Part shown: piece by piece, positions 43,893 to 52,656 of the stretch
Layout: each line of letters opens with the position of its first letter
How positions within the stretch are numbered: the stretch's first letter is position 1
NCBI GenBank assembly: GCA_020404105.1
Contig: JADBWH010000021.1
Location: forward strand, 1 to 64,000
Source of the DNA: Pseudanabaena sp. M53BS1SP1A06MG
GTDB lineage: Bacteria; Cyanobacteriota; Cyanobacteriia; Pseudanabaenales; Pseudanabaenaceae
Length of the DNA: 64,000 nucleotides
Direction of reading: 5' to 3'
Translations under genes and position numbers: made by a program
The notes under the pieces: model-generated
Databases searched by the model: none
The model's input: the letters and a program-made list of their open reading frames with translations, nothing else
Told to the model about the DNA's origin: nothing

Positions 43893-45188
43893 TTATAACA
43901 CCCGTAATATTGTTGGGATGCTGTGCAATGTCGGTAACTGGCGAATAGCGGCGATCGCCTGTTGGAAATTTAACTCACTGACTTGTTGAGTTACCACGAC
44001 TATTTCAGCTAAACCATCGTGAACTGTATTTTTTTGCAAGATCGCATTCAAGCTAACTTGGTGATGACCAAAAGCAGTACCAAGATCACCAATTACCCCA
44101 GGTTTATCATGGGTGAGCAATCTGGCATAAAACTGCGTCACCGTATTTTCAATGGGCGCAATCTTGGCATAATGTTCGTGGGAACAACCCATCAGTTGAT
44201 TAATTTGATTAGGAACAGATTTTAGCGCTGCGACAACATTAATAATATCGGCAACTACAGCACTAGCCGTTGCTCCTGAACCTGCTCCAGGTCCCGAAAA
44301 TACCACTTCACCAACGGGATCACCTTCGATACGCACGGCATTAGTAACACCATGAATATTGGCAAGGGGATGCTGGATGGGAATGAGCGTAGGATGCACG
44401 CGAATTTCTAAATCACTCTCTTCTTTACCTACGGCTCTTCTTGCAATACCGAGGAGCTTAATCGTAAAGCCTAACTCTTTTGCATAGCCGATATCTGCAC
44501 TGGTAATCGAGCGGATACCTTCGCGGTAAATATCTTCAAGGTTAACGCGATCGCCAAAGGCAAGACTTGCCAAAATCGCCATCTTATCAGCAGCATCATA
44601 ACCATCCACATCTGCAGTGGGATCAGCTTCGGCATAGCCCAACTTTTGCGCCTCAGCAAGGGTATCACCAAAGTCCGCCCCCTCAAAGTACATCCGACTG
44701 AGAATGTAATTAGTAGTACCATTGACAATGCCCGTCAATTCGGTAATGCGATTACCACCAAGACTTTGTTTCAGTGCTTGAATCACGGGAATCCCTCCAC
44801 AAGCCGCCGCTTCTAGCATTACATATACGCCTTTTTGTTTGGATTCAGAGAAAATTTCATTACCATGTCTTGCGATGACAGCTTTGTTTGCTGTAACGAC
44901 ATGCTTACCATTGGCGATCGCCTTTAAAATTAAACTCTTTGCAGGCTCGATCCCGCCAATTACCTCAACCACTATATCGATCTCAGGATCATTAACGATA
45001 GATTCCAAATCATCTGTAACTATATTGGCATCGATCGCCACATCACGCTGCTTATTAAGTGATCGCACACCGACACGGGCGATTTTGATATCTGGGAGTA
45101 AGGGATGGCGACCACTAGGGTCTTGGATAATTTTGGCAACACCAGCGCCAACGGTTCCTAATCCGAGAAGTCCAACTTTATATGTCAC
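43893..45188 (-). CDS. hom: Homoserine dehydrogenase
   Basis: A 431-residue enzyme: NAD(P)-binding G-L-L-G-L-G-T-V-G-A-G, catalytic region G-I-V-N-G-T-T-N-Y-I-L and A-D-P-T-A-D-V-D-G-Y-D-A, plus a C-terminal ACT domain (~350-431) for threonine feedback. It makes homoserine for threonine and methionine synthesis. The hairpin at 45261 lies upstream, at the end of the next gene. Confidence 0.95.
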   Translation of the reverse strand: MTYKVGLLGLGTVGAGVAKIIQDPSGRHPLLPDIKIARVGVRSLNKQRDVAIDANIVTDDLESIVNDPEIDIVVEVIGGIEPAKSLILKAIANGKHVVTANKAVIARHGNEIFSESKQKGVYVMLEAAACGGIPVIQALKQSLGGNRITELTGIVNGTTNYILSRMYFEGADFGDTLAEAQKLGYAEADPTADVDGYDAADKMAILASLAFGDRVNLEDIYREGIRSITSADIGYAKELGFTIKLLGIARRAVGKEESDLEIRVHPTLIPIQHPLANIHGVTNAVRIEGDPVGEVVFSGPGAGSGATASAVVADIINVVAALKSVPNQINQLMGCSHEHYAKIAPIENTVTQFYARLLTHDKPGVIGDLGTAFGHHQVSLNAILQKNTVHDGLAEIVVVTQQVSELNFQQAIAAIRQLPTLHSIPTILRVL

Positions 45189-45260
45189 AGTCTTAATTTC
45201 TTTGAAGTTATCGTCAATTACTATTGGCTCCTATTGTAGTTTTTTTCGGGACGCGATGAT

Positions 45261-45306
45261 TCAACAAAGAGAAAGAGAGCGCAAGCGCTCTCTTTCTCTT
45301 TGTTGA
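45261..45306. terminator. Terminator of the DUF1830-like gene
   Basis: TCAACAAAGAGAAAGAGAGC and complement form a 22-bp perfect stem with a two-base centre (AA), just past the stop at 45321 on the minus strand. It isolates that gene from hom. Confidence 0.7.
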
Positions 45307-45320
45307 ATTAATAACTAGGT

Positions 45321-45680
45321 TTAGGCAACTTTAGTTAATATGCCTTGTGAAGTCTTGGATAACTCATGATGTATTTTTGAGCTTAAGTGGCTTAGAGATT
45401 TATCGCTATCGGCGGCGATCGCTAATTGATAGCAAGGAATCGTATCAGCATGGACTAAGCCTGACATTAAGCCTTCATAAACTTCTAACAAGGCATCTAT
45501 GGATGTAGAAAAATGAATGTACTGATTTGGCAAAACGGTTCTTTCAAAGAAGGCAATACTAGGTTGAGATATACGTACAATCTGAATAACTGAGCTTTCG
45601 TTACGATAAATACAAGTTAGTTGCTTAGCTTGATTGTGTAAATTTTGATGATTAGTTTTGCGCTCTTGAATATCTAACAT
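45321..45680 (-). CDS. DUF1830-like protein
   Basis: About 119 residues from the ATG at 45680. The central part (I-Y-R-N-E-S-S-V-I-Q-I-V-R-I and F-F-E-R-T-V-L-P-N-Q-Y-I-H-F) resembles cyanobacterial DUF1830 proteins of unknown function. A longer start at 45770 lacks family similarity. No membrane segment. Confidence is limited by the short conserved core. Confidence 0.6.
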   Translation of the reverse strand: MLDIQERKTNHQNLHNQAKQLTCIYRNESSVIQIVRISQPSIAFFERTVLPNQYIHFSTSIDALLEVYEGLMSGLVHADTIPCYQLAIAADSDKSLSHLSSKIHHELSKTSQGILTKVA

Positions 45681-45804
45681 TGTCTTTACCTGTGAATAAT
45701 CCTTATCTATGCCAGTTGATGATCCCAGAGTAGGGGATCGTCTCATGACTAGCAGTGACATAGCGCACATATTCCAAGTTTCTTAAGCTTTGGGATCGCT
45801 GTTT

Positions 45805-45904
45805 TCGATCAATGCAAAACGAAGTTTTGCATTGATCGAGCTATTCTTTACGATCGCTTGACCAAATGTAGATAAAAGTAAAAACGAAGTTTTTACTTTT
45901 ATCT
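45805..45904. repeat. Pair of hairpins with shared GAA loop context and a repeated 14-mer
   Basis: Two stems, 45805-45839 (16 bp, TCGATCAATGCAAAAC) and 45870-45904 (16 bp, AGATAAAAGTAAAAAC), both close on GAA inside the context AAAAC-GAA-GTTTT. The 14-mer CGATCGCTTGACCA follows the first hairpin (near 45851) and the second (near 45918, at the gene end). A small duplication of the gene's 3' end is likely. Confidence 0.55.
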
Positions 45905-46579
45905 AGCCACCTTTTGCGATCGCTTGACCATATATTTAGTGAGATCAATAAAGGCATCACGGCGTAAATAGGGATAATCACCAATCCAAAGATTGTATTG
46001 CGGGATATAAGCATCCGAAGTTTGGCGACTAACACGACCAAAGCGACGATCATTAGAAAATAGCAACATATAAACAGTCTGTTCTGGTCGAACCCGCTTA
46101 AGTTCACGTCTCATTGGTAAACGTAAAGTCGTCACAAAATCCGTTTCATCCCCAAGCTCGATATTCAAAAAGCTTTCAGCATCATAACTAACATCCATTC
46201 TTCCCCGCGAATCGACTTTCTCTTCCCTTGCCAAGACCTCTTGGGAGACATACACATCCAGCACTTCTGCTTGCCAAAAACCACAATAGGCAAAGCGCCG
46301 CAACTTAGCATTACGGATACTTGCTAAGACCACAGGTTCGAGCATCCAGTACAAGCCTCCCAGTGCGGCACAGACAAACATTGCCAATGCGGCAAAACTG
46401 CTGGGATTATTTTCATGAACACGATTGTAGAGAATCGTGAAAATAATCACACTAGCGATCGAAATAGCAACCCGACGAAATACATTTTGTCCATTGCCAG
46501 AATAGTACTGATACTGCTCATAAGTAGGAACAGCAGGGATCAGTTCATCAAAATTTTTACGCTTGAGTGGAGTAATCAT
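45899..46579 (-). CDS. Membrane-anchored protein of unknown function
   Basis: A 226-residue protein with two membrane helices (~38-55 and ~65-90) and a soluble C-terminal part rich in R and D (L-R-L-P-M-R-R-E-L-K-R-V). The start ATG (46579) overlaps the stop of the FGGY kinase gene by four bases (ATGA), so the two are translationally linked. I do not recognise the family. The 3' end is beside a duplicated hairpin. Confidence 0.7.
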   Translation of the reverse strand: MITPLKRKNFDELIPAVPTYEQYQYYSGNGQNVFRRVAISIASVIIFTILYNRVHENNPSSFAALAMFVCAALGGLYWMLEPVVLASIRNAKLRRFAYCGFWQAEVLDVYVSQEVLAREEKVDSRGRMDVSYDAESFLNIELGDETDFVTTLRLPMRRELKRVRPEQTVYMLLFSNDRRFGRVSRQTSDAYIPQYNLWIGDYPYLRRDAFIDLTKYMVKRSQKVAR

Positions 46580-47850
46580 AAAGGTATTTTAGCCAATAAC
46601 GCCGCACCATAAGCCGCTTCGGTTTGTACAGACTTTTGCATCGGGATCTGAAGATAGCGATCGCGAATTTTTGTCCATGCTTGATTTTGCGCCCCACCAC
46701 CTGCGGTATAAATTTGTTGAATGGATGAAGCACCTAACTCTTGCAGAAGTTTATAGCCTTGCACCTCGATTCTTGCCATGCTTTCCAATAGCCCATGCAA
46801 AAATGCTACGGGATCATCGGGGCGTGGTTCTAATCTTGGGACGAGATGCGGATCATTAATCGGAAAACGATCGCCTATTTTCGGTAAAGGATAATAATCA
46901 AGGGGACTAGGAAGATCGGGATTAAGGCGATCGCTGAGTTCTTGCAATTCCTGATCACTAAAAAACTGTCGCAATGCTGCCCCACCCACATTTGATGCTC
47001 CACCTACAAGCCATAGACAGCCTAACTTAGGATGATCAAATCGATGGCTATAGATGCCATAGGTGGAGTTATTAACGGGGCGATCGCTTAAAACTTTAAG
47101 AACCATCGTTGAACCAAGGGATGTCACGGCTGTGCCGATCTCAGGTTCGCTTGTTTCCACACAAGCTAAAAAAGCGGCATTGCTATCAGTTGTGCCTGCG
47201 CCAATTTCACAGTCATGCGGCAAACCTAATTGCGTAGCGATTTCTTCTTGAATTATTGCCACAGTTGTACTAGGTGCTAGTATCTCTGGCAAGACTAAAT
47301 TAGGATTTTCTAAGCTCCAAGCCTTAAGCCAATCAGGATAAGTTAATGCTGCGGGATCGTAACCTAACTTCAGAGCATTGTGATAGTCACTCACGCCTAA
47401 CTTGCCATGTAGTAAATAACTCAGCCAGTCTGCTTGATGCAGGAAATACATAAAATCAGATCTCGACTGTTCATTTCTAAGCAAAGAGATTAATTTGGCG
47501 AAACTTGAAGTGCTGCTACAAACTAAATGCTGAAATGGTGCAATCTTTTTTATCTGCTCTGAGATTTCGAGGTTGCAGACCTCACTGTAAATTATCGGTG
47601 ATCTAATTACTTTGCCACCGCGATCGCTAATTAAAACTGTTGCCGAAGTGCCATCAATGACTATTTTGCGGATATTTTGTTTGACAGACTGCGGTATGTT
47701 CTCAATAACCTCATAAAGGGCTTTTTGCCATGAATCGCAATCCCTAATTTCATAGTCAGCGCGATTGATAGCAACGATTTCAGCTTTTGTATCAATCGCG
47801 ATCGCTCGTACTCCTGAAGTCCCAAAATCAATCCCTAAAAAATAATTCAT
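46576..47850 (-). CDS. FGGY-family sugar kinase, ribulose/xylulose kinase-like
   Basis: A 424-residue FGGY kinase. D-F-G-T-S-G-V-R (phosphate loop), G-A-G-T-T-D-S-N-A with the catalytic aspartate, and T-A-G-G-G-A-Q-N in the C-terminal nucleotide site are visible. It resembles the short cyanobacterial group with reported D-ribulose kinase activity in Synechococcus; that comparison is from memory. It overlaps the following membrane protein gene by four bases. Confidence 0.87.
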   Translation of the reverse strand: MNYFLGIDFGTSGVRAIAIDTKAEIVAINRADYEIRDCDSWQKALYEVIENIPQSVKQNIRKIVIDGTSATVLISDRGGKVIRSPIIYSEVCNLEISEQIKKIAPFQHLVCSSTSSFAKLISLLRNEQSRSDFMYFLHQADWLSYLLHGKLGVSDYHNALKLGYDPAALTYPDWLKAWSLENPNLVLPEILAPSTTVAIIQEEIATQLGLPHDCEIGAGTTDSNAAFLACVETSEPEIGTAVTSLGSTMVLKVLSDRPVNNSTYGIYSHRFDHPKLGCLWLVGGASNVGGAALRQFFSDQELQELSDRLNPDLPSPLDYYPLPKIGDRFPINDPHLVPRLEPRPDDPVAFLHGLLESMARIEVQGYKLLQELGASSIQQIYTAGGGAQNQAWTKIRDRYLQIPMQKSVQTEAAYGAALLAKIPL

Positions 47851-48102
47851 TAACTACAGCCTGTTGGGGTTTTATGTAGTCCCAATAGAATACTAAAAAG
47901 ATTGCGAAGCAATCTTTTGAATGCAGCGCAGAGGGTAGTAATGCTATGTAATTGTATTGCGGGCGTTTCGCGCCCGCAATACAATTACTAAAAAAATTAC
48001 TTTGCAGCACTACCGTGCTGAGTAACGTAAATATAGCGTTAATATAGCGTTTTTCAAGCAAGTGAAGTACAGACTTGTAAATACCATAAGCCAATTGCCT
48101 AT
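47851..48102. other. Intergenic hairpins upstream of the FGGY kinase gene
   Basis: Two hairpins are present: AAAAGATTGC-GAA-GCAATCTTTT (47896-47918) and an 18-bp stem GTAATTGTATTGCGGGCG with loop TTTCG (47948-47988). No gene is seen. Together with the following MITE copy they fill the 362-base gap to the DUF3119 gene. Confidence 0.5.
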
Positions 48103-48206
48103 TAAGTAGCTAGACATAAGTAAACTAAAAACTGAGAGTTTTGTTCCGCCCGCGCAGCGGGCGGAACAAAACTCTGGTTTGGTTTTTAATTAAGGTGAGC
48201 TACTTA
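48103..48206 (+). repeat. MITE family 1, copy 6
   Basis: Ends TAAGTAGCTAGA and GAGCTACTTA. The central stem GTTCCGCCCGC / GCGGGCGGAAC is perfect with loop GCA. It sits six bases from the stop of the DUF3119 gene and could end that transcript. Confidence 0.8.
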
Positions 48207-48212
48207 CAATCA

Positions 48213-48617
48213 TTAAGATTTGCTCAAAGGAATATATTTTTCCAAACAAGTTCTCAGGATATTTACATCAAATAAAACAGGTAAGAAATGAATACTTTTT
48301 ATCTCTTTAAAATAGAATAAAACTGGAAATCTAAACCAAAATACTTTCCAGTCTTGCCATTCTTGATAGGGAAAAGTACGGAATTTTTCTTGCGATCGAT
48401 AAACCTCTAAATCTGTTTCCGTAAATACTAAACGGATGGTCGCTGCTTGGTAAGCTAAAAACAATCCAAAAATTGAAACCACTCCAGCAGCAATTGGTTC
48501 TACCCAAATTAATGGTATACCTGCTGTTACTAGTACAGCAGGTATTGAATAGCTTGGACTTAGTTCTGTAGCCTGTGATGCAATCTTGGGATCAATAAAT
48601 GGATTTGAAGTAGTCAT
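48213..48617 (-). CDS. DUF3119 family membrane protein
   Basis: A 134-residue protein with two membrane helices (~22-60) and a conserved soluble end: L-V-F-T-E-T-D-L-E-V-Y-R, F-P-Y-Q-E-W-Q-D-W and I-H-F-L-P-V-L-F-D. These are the family marks of cyanobacterial/plastid DUF3119, of unknown function. Single gene. Confidence 0.85.
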   Translation of the reverse strand: MTTSNPFIDPKIASQATELSPSYSIPAVLVTAGIPLIWVEPIAAGVVSIFGLFLAYQAATIRLVFTETDLEVYRSQEKFRTFPYQEWQDWKVFWFRFPVLFYFKEIKSIHFLPVLFDVNILRTCLEKYIPLSKS

Positions 48618-48807
48618 TATGATTTAAGTAATTGATTTATATCTATAGATATACATTTAATTCTAAATCTAAGGCTCCTTTATCGAAATGTTAAAATCAA
48701 CAATAGCCACCGATTCATTTTAGTTAATTCATTCTCTCATTCAATCTTTTAACGAAATGTATTTTTGGCAATCCCCCGTAATATCTACACAAGCTTAGGA
48801 AATCTCT

Positions 48808-49038
48808 ATGAACTTATCCTCAACAGTGAATGACTTGGCTCTACCTTTGAGTGAATCTGCCAAAGATCCTAAGGTCTGGAGCGATCTCAAACAGGCGATC
48901 GCCACAAGTACAGGATTTGACAAATGGCAGCGCTCCCGTCATGGGGAATCCAAAGAAGTTTTGTTAACACAAGAAGGCGTTCTAGATGATCTTGTGCGTA
49001 GCTACTTACGTGAGACACTAGAAACGTTAGCGTATTAA
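48808..49038 (+). CDS. Small conserved cyanobacterial protein before nblB-like gene
   Basis: A 76-residue helical protein (L-A-L-P-L-S-E-S-A-K-D-P-K-V-W-S-D-L-K-Q-A-I-A near the start, S-Y-L-R-E-T-L-E-T-L-A at the end). It belongs to a small family encoded beside HEAT-repeat genes in cyanobacteria, as far as I recall. The stop lies 15 bases before the likely GTG start of the next gene, so the two are coupled. Confidence 0.7.
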   Translation: MNLSSTVNDLALPLSESAKDPKVWSDLKQAIATSTGFDKWQRSRHGESKEVLLTQEGVLDDLVRSYLRETLETLAY

Positions 49039-49053
49039 TTGCGAGATTTTCTT

Positions 49054-49719
49054 GTGAGCGAAACCATTGAAAATTTAAGAGAGCAACTGGCTACGGATGA
49101 CATCGGTCTGCGGATGAAAGCAATCCATGCTAGTCGCTCTCTTCCCATGTATGAGCGATTTGGTTTATTAGTTATTGCCGCGACCGATTCCAATGCCCGT
49201 GTTCGTTATGATGCCGTTAGCCAAATTGGTACAGTTGGTACGGTTGATTTAGAAAAATCTTTAGAAGTTTTAAGTGATCGCCTACGAGTTGATGCCGAAA
49301 TAGATGTTCGTGCGGCGGCGGCGGCTTCCCTTGGCTCACTACAACTTAGCCAAGCCTTTGACCTTCTCAAAAATGCCTACGAGACTACTAATGATTGGAT
49401 GCTGCAATTTAGTATCGTGGCAGCGATCGGTGAACTAGGCGCACCTCAGGGCTTAGACTTTCTGACACAAGCTTTGCAAAGCTCTAATGATCTTGTCAAA
49501 ATTGCAGCGATCGGCTCTCTTGGAGATCTAGGTAATCCTGAAGCTATACCTCTACTATTACCTCTCATTGATGATCCTGATTGGCAAGTACGACATCGCG
49601 TATCTCAGTCCTTAGCTCATATTGGTGGCGATGAAGCCAAGACAGCTTTAGCAAAACTTGCCAATGATCCAGTAGCTCAAGTAGCTGAATCAGTGCAGTC
49701 TTGGCTGAACTCAGTTTAA
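49054..49719 (+). CDS. nblB: HEAT-repeat protein, NblB-like phycobilisome degradation factor
   Basis: About 221 residues made of five or six HEAT/PBS-lyase repeats (V-R-Y-D-A-V-S-Q-I-G, V-R-A-A-A-A-A-S-L-G, I-A-A-I-G-S-L-G-D-L-G, V-R-H-R-V-S-Q-S-L-A). Repeat number and size match NblB, which is needed for phycobilisome degradation under starvation and may handle chromophores. GTG at 49054 (S-E-T-I-E) is preferred to the TTG at 49039. Confidence 0.8.
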   Translation: MSETIENLREQLATDDIGLRMKAIHASRSLPMYERFGLLVIAATDSNARVRYDAVSQIGTVGTVDLEKSLEVLSDRLRVDAEIDVRAAAAASLGSLQLSQAFDLLKNAYETTNDWMLQFSIVAAIGELGAPQGLDFLTQALQSSNDLVKIAAIGSLGDLGNPEAIPLLLPLIDDPDWQVRHRVSQSLAHIGGDEAKTALAKLANDPVAQVAESVQSWLNSV

Positions 49720-49730
49720 TAAAAGTGGGA

Positions 49731-50162
49731 TCAGTCTAAATTTATTGGGCGTTCCAATACATCCTCAACAGAGTAAGGACAATTGGCTGGAAACTCTAAA
49801 TCTGTTTCTTTTCGTGCATTTAAACTGGCTACCACATAAGTTTCATTTAACCACTCATCGTTTAGATACCGTTTAAGGCTTGGGCTATCTTTCAAATAAC
49901 GAATGATATGAAGTCGTTCGCGTTGAATCGTTATTTGCCAACTCCTTGATCTGCGATGTGGTTGATAATCCCACTTAAGTAAATGCTGCACAATCAATCG
50001 CATACTACTCAATAAGCGATCGCGTTCTCGCTTGGACAAATCACGTACCTCTTCCACCAAATTCTCGATATCCAACTCGCCGAACCGCCCCGCCAACAAC
50101 AAATCAGCCATCTGTTCAGCCCAGAGTCCATAATCCTGATCATATAGTACAGTCATCGTCAA
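49731..50162 (-). CDS. DUF29 family protein (second paralogue)
   Basis: A 143-residue DUF29 protein with Y-D-Q-D-Y-G-L-W-A-E-Q, L-D-I-E-N-L-V-E-E-V and R-S-W-Q-I-T-I-Q-R-E-R. It is clearly divergent from the one at 4252-4710, with none of the repeat-module sequence at its 5' end. Function unknown. It lies downstream of the porin terminator on the same strand and is convergent with the nblB-like gene. Confidence 0.85.
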   Translation of the reverse strand: MTMTVLYDQDYGLWAEQMADLLLAGRFGELDIENLVEEVRDLSKRERDRLLSSMRLIVQHLLKWDYQPHRRSRSWQITIQRERLHIIRYLKDSPSLKRYLNDEWLNETYVVASLNARKETDLEFPANCPYSVEDVLERPINLD

Positions 50163-50213
50163 AATTCCAACTAAGGCTCAGCACACTTACTATATATTAT
50201 ATTTTTTAAAATA

Positions 50214-50247
50214 AAAAAGGAGAGGCGCTTTGCGCCTCTCCTTTTTT
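50214..50247. terminator. Terminator of the porin gene
   Basis: AAAAAAGGAGAGGCGC and its complement close on a TT centre with TTTTTT on one side and A-rich sequence on the other. It stands 20 bases past the porin stop on the minus strand. Confidence 0.8.
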
Positions 50248-50267
50248 AAGACGGTATCAACTAAATC

Positions 50268-51887
50268 CTAGAAGGAGAAAGTGGTACGGATTACACCAAC
50301 AGTTGCAGTACCGTTAGCGGTGTTGCTACCTTGGTTGAATACAAAGAATACACCAGGGGTGATGCTGATATTCTTAGAAACACGGAAGCGATATAAAGCT
50401 TCAAGTTGGTAAGGGGTGCTAGGGCTAGCAGGAATTCCGCTCACACTGCTTGTGAAAAGAGGCTGACCAAAAGTAATGGCAGCTAGGTCACCTTCGTTAA
50501 ACAAGTCCTTAGCAGAGAGAGCTGCATTCCAGCTAGTGAGAGTTGCAGAACCAGCAGTGAAGTTAGCAAAAGTCCAAGAACCCCAAGTGTTGAAGGTAAA
50601 CTTCTTGGTGATATCCCAAATCAAGCTACCAACAACGGTATCGCTCTTAATACCAGAGCCTGCTAGTGTTCCGAGTGCAGTACCATCACTGTTTAGACCA
50701 GTTCCAAGCCCAGTGAAGTTCGCAGCAACACCAGTAGAGAAGCCACTATTAGTGTAAGCATTTGCGTAACCAAGACCAAAAGTCAAGTTTTCAGAAGGCT
50801 TGAGAACAAACTGTGCAGCAATCTTGGTATCACCACCAGTTACGCCACCAGCACCTGTTGCAGCAGCAGCATTAGATGCGCTGTAAGCAGCTTGGAAGTT
50901 AACTTTATCAGAAAGCTTCCAGTCAAAACCAGTAACTGCCAAACCACTAGTACCACCATTAGATGCGATACGGATTAGGGGGCTGAAGCGACCAAAGCGA
51001 GAGATCGTACCTTGGGAATCACTTTCTAGAGGATTGAGGGGGTTAAGGACATCCTCAGTTTGTCCAATTGGAGCAATGTAAGCAGTGAAGTTGTCACCAA
51101 TCGGGAATCTGTAGAACAAGCGGTTAAGTTCAAACACATTGGTATTGGCTGCGGCAACACCATCGTAGGAAAGACGAGTGCTGTTATCGTTAGCCAAGTT
51201 GTTGAAGTTAGCAGTATTACTTGCTTGCAAACGGGTTCTCAACAAGTCCTTACCAGTAAAGCTGGTGTCAAGGTTGAGACGAACACGATAGTTGAAAACG
51301 ACATTGGTTCTGTCAACGCCAGGAGCAGTTGCAACACCGTCAGTACCAGCAACTAGACCGAAGATTGCTTCGCCGCGTAGTTTGGTGGTGGTGGAGAACT
51401 GTTGAGCTTCGAGCTTGGTGACTTTAGCGTCAAGAGCATCTACACGACCGCGAAGAGTTGCAAGCTCAGCAGCAAATTCTTCTTGAAGCTTTTGCAAGGT
51501 AGCGAGATCTTCTTTGCTTACCTTGTCAGCTAGTCCTGCGGAGATGATTTCATTGATTTTGTCCAAGCAAGCATTTAAGCCAGCAGCAAACTCATAGCGG
51601 CTGGTTGCTTGTTTACCACGGAAAGTACGATCAGGGTAGCCAGCGATACAACCATAACGCTCTACCAAGGATTGCAGTGCAGTAAAAGCCCAATCGGTAG
51701 GCTTTACATCGCTGAGTTGAGATACTGAAGTAACGTTTTGAGCTACAGCACTGGGACGCAACTGTAGTTGGTCAACGGAAGCAGATTGCGCGTTAGCAGC
51801 ACCACTAAACATTGTGGATGCAGCAACAGCAGCCGAAATTACTACGGGAGTAACTAAGCTTTGGTTATTCTTAGAAAACTTAGACAT
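50268..51887 (-). CDS. SLH-domain OprB-type outer-membrane porin (Som family)
   Basis: About 539 residues. A signal peptide (hydrophobic core P-V-V-I-S-A-A-V-A-A, cut near A-N-A) precedes an S-layer homology domain (D-V-K-P-T-D-W-A-F-T-A-L, G-C-I-A-G-Y-P-D-R), a coiled coil (~125-165) and a ~340-residue beta-barrel ending in F-S-F. This is the standard cyanobacterial major porin plan, often annotated as iron-uptake or carbohydrate porin. The second ATG (51887) fits the upstream GTGAGG better than the ATG at 51899, which touches it. Confidence 0.9.
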   Translation of the reverse strand: MSKFSKNNQSLVTPVVISAAVAASTMFSGAANAQSASVDQLQLRPSAVAQNVTSVSQLSDVKPTDWAFTALQSLVERYGCIAGYPDRTFRGKQATSRYEFAAGLNACLDKINEIISAGLADKVSKEDLATLQKLQEEFAAELATLRGRVDALDAKVTKLEAQQFSTTTKLRGEAIFGLVAGTDGVATAPGVDRTNVVFNYRVRLNLDTSFTGKDLLRTRLQASNTANFNNLANDNSTRLSYDGVAAANTNVFELNRLFYRFPIGDNFTAYIAPIGQTEDVLNPLNPLESDSQGTISRFGRFSPLIRIASNGGTSGLAVTGFDWKLSDKVNFQAAYSASNAAAATGAGGVTGGDTKIAAQFVLKPSENLTFGLGYANAYTNSGFSTGVAANFTGLGTGLNSDGTALGTLAGSGIKSDTVVGSLIWDITKKFTFNTWGSWTFANFTAGSATLTSWNAALSAKDLFNEGDLAAITFGQPLFTSSVSGIPASPSTPYQLEALYRFRVSKNISITPGVFFVFNQGSNTANGTATVGVIRTTFSF

Positions 51888-51899
51888 TTTATTTATCAT

Positions 51900-52656
51900 T
51901 CCTCACAACAATACTATCTTACATCTAACTTAGCTAAATGTATCAATCATTGCAGTAAAAATTCAAGTATTGCTAAACACATTCATCATGTATCTCTTAT
52001 AAAAATCCCATAAAATATTACTTACGGCATATATAACAGGATAGATATCGCGTTTTTCAGTCTAGTAGGTTGTGATTTTGTGTCCCCGATGAAGTTGGCG
52101 TGAACAAAGCTATGTAACTCTCTGGCTTAAAAAGAGCTATGTAGCTCTGCTTATGCTAAAAGTATCCCTGCTGAAGTTGGGTCAACAACTAAGAAAAACT
52201 AAGAAAATTGATTTATTTACAAAGTATTTGCTGGAGCAATTGGGCTAAAATACTAGAAGTAGGGAACACTATCCAAGCTAACTCTGCAAATTTGTAAACC
52301 AACTAAGTCTCATAAACAGACAAAGAACTAATGCTAGCCACCCTTAGCTCATAAATAACTATCTTGAAAAGCTCTTTAGGCTGTCTGATGGAGATATGCG
52401 TTTCGATCCATATATTTCTAGGCATACTTTAGACTAAGTTAACGAGAATATTTTCTGAGCTATCAAGGGTATCTCTACAAAGATCAATTAGTTCCCATCG
52501 GATGAACAGGTATCGAAAATCCTTACTTGTGATGATTGTCGATGTTTATCTGTGTTGCTCAGTTTATGTCTCTAAATGTGTTGGTAGTTTGTTTTTGTGT
52601 AGCCCCCTCGTTTGCTTTAATTTGCTCACCTTAAACCATCGCTCGAACCTCGCCTC
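51900..52656. other. 757-base intergenic region between the porin and Zam-like genes
   Basis: The divergent genes' leaders and promoters must lie here. Near 52090-52200 there is an imperfect tandem repeat: CC-x-GA/CTGAAGTTGG and AGCTATGTA-x-CTCT each occur twice. A 60-codon frame at 52502-52684 on the plus strand overlaps the zam-like start and has no support. No tRNA or known riboswitch seen; long 5' leaders are common for porin genes. Confidence 0.4.

Noticed and set aside
44839-45306. 155-codon plus-strand frame opposite hom
   Set aside because: It is antisense to the NAD-binding region of homoserine dehydrogenase and runs into a terminator hairpin; no motif seen.
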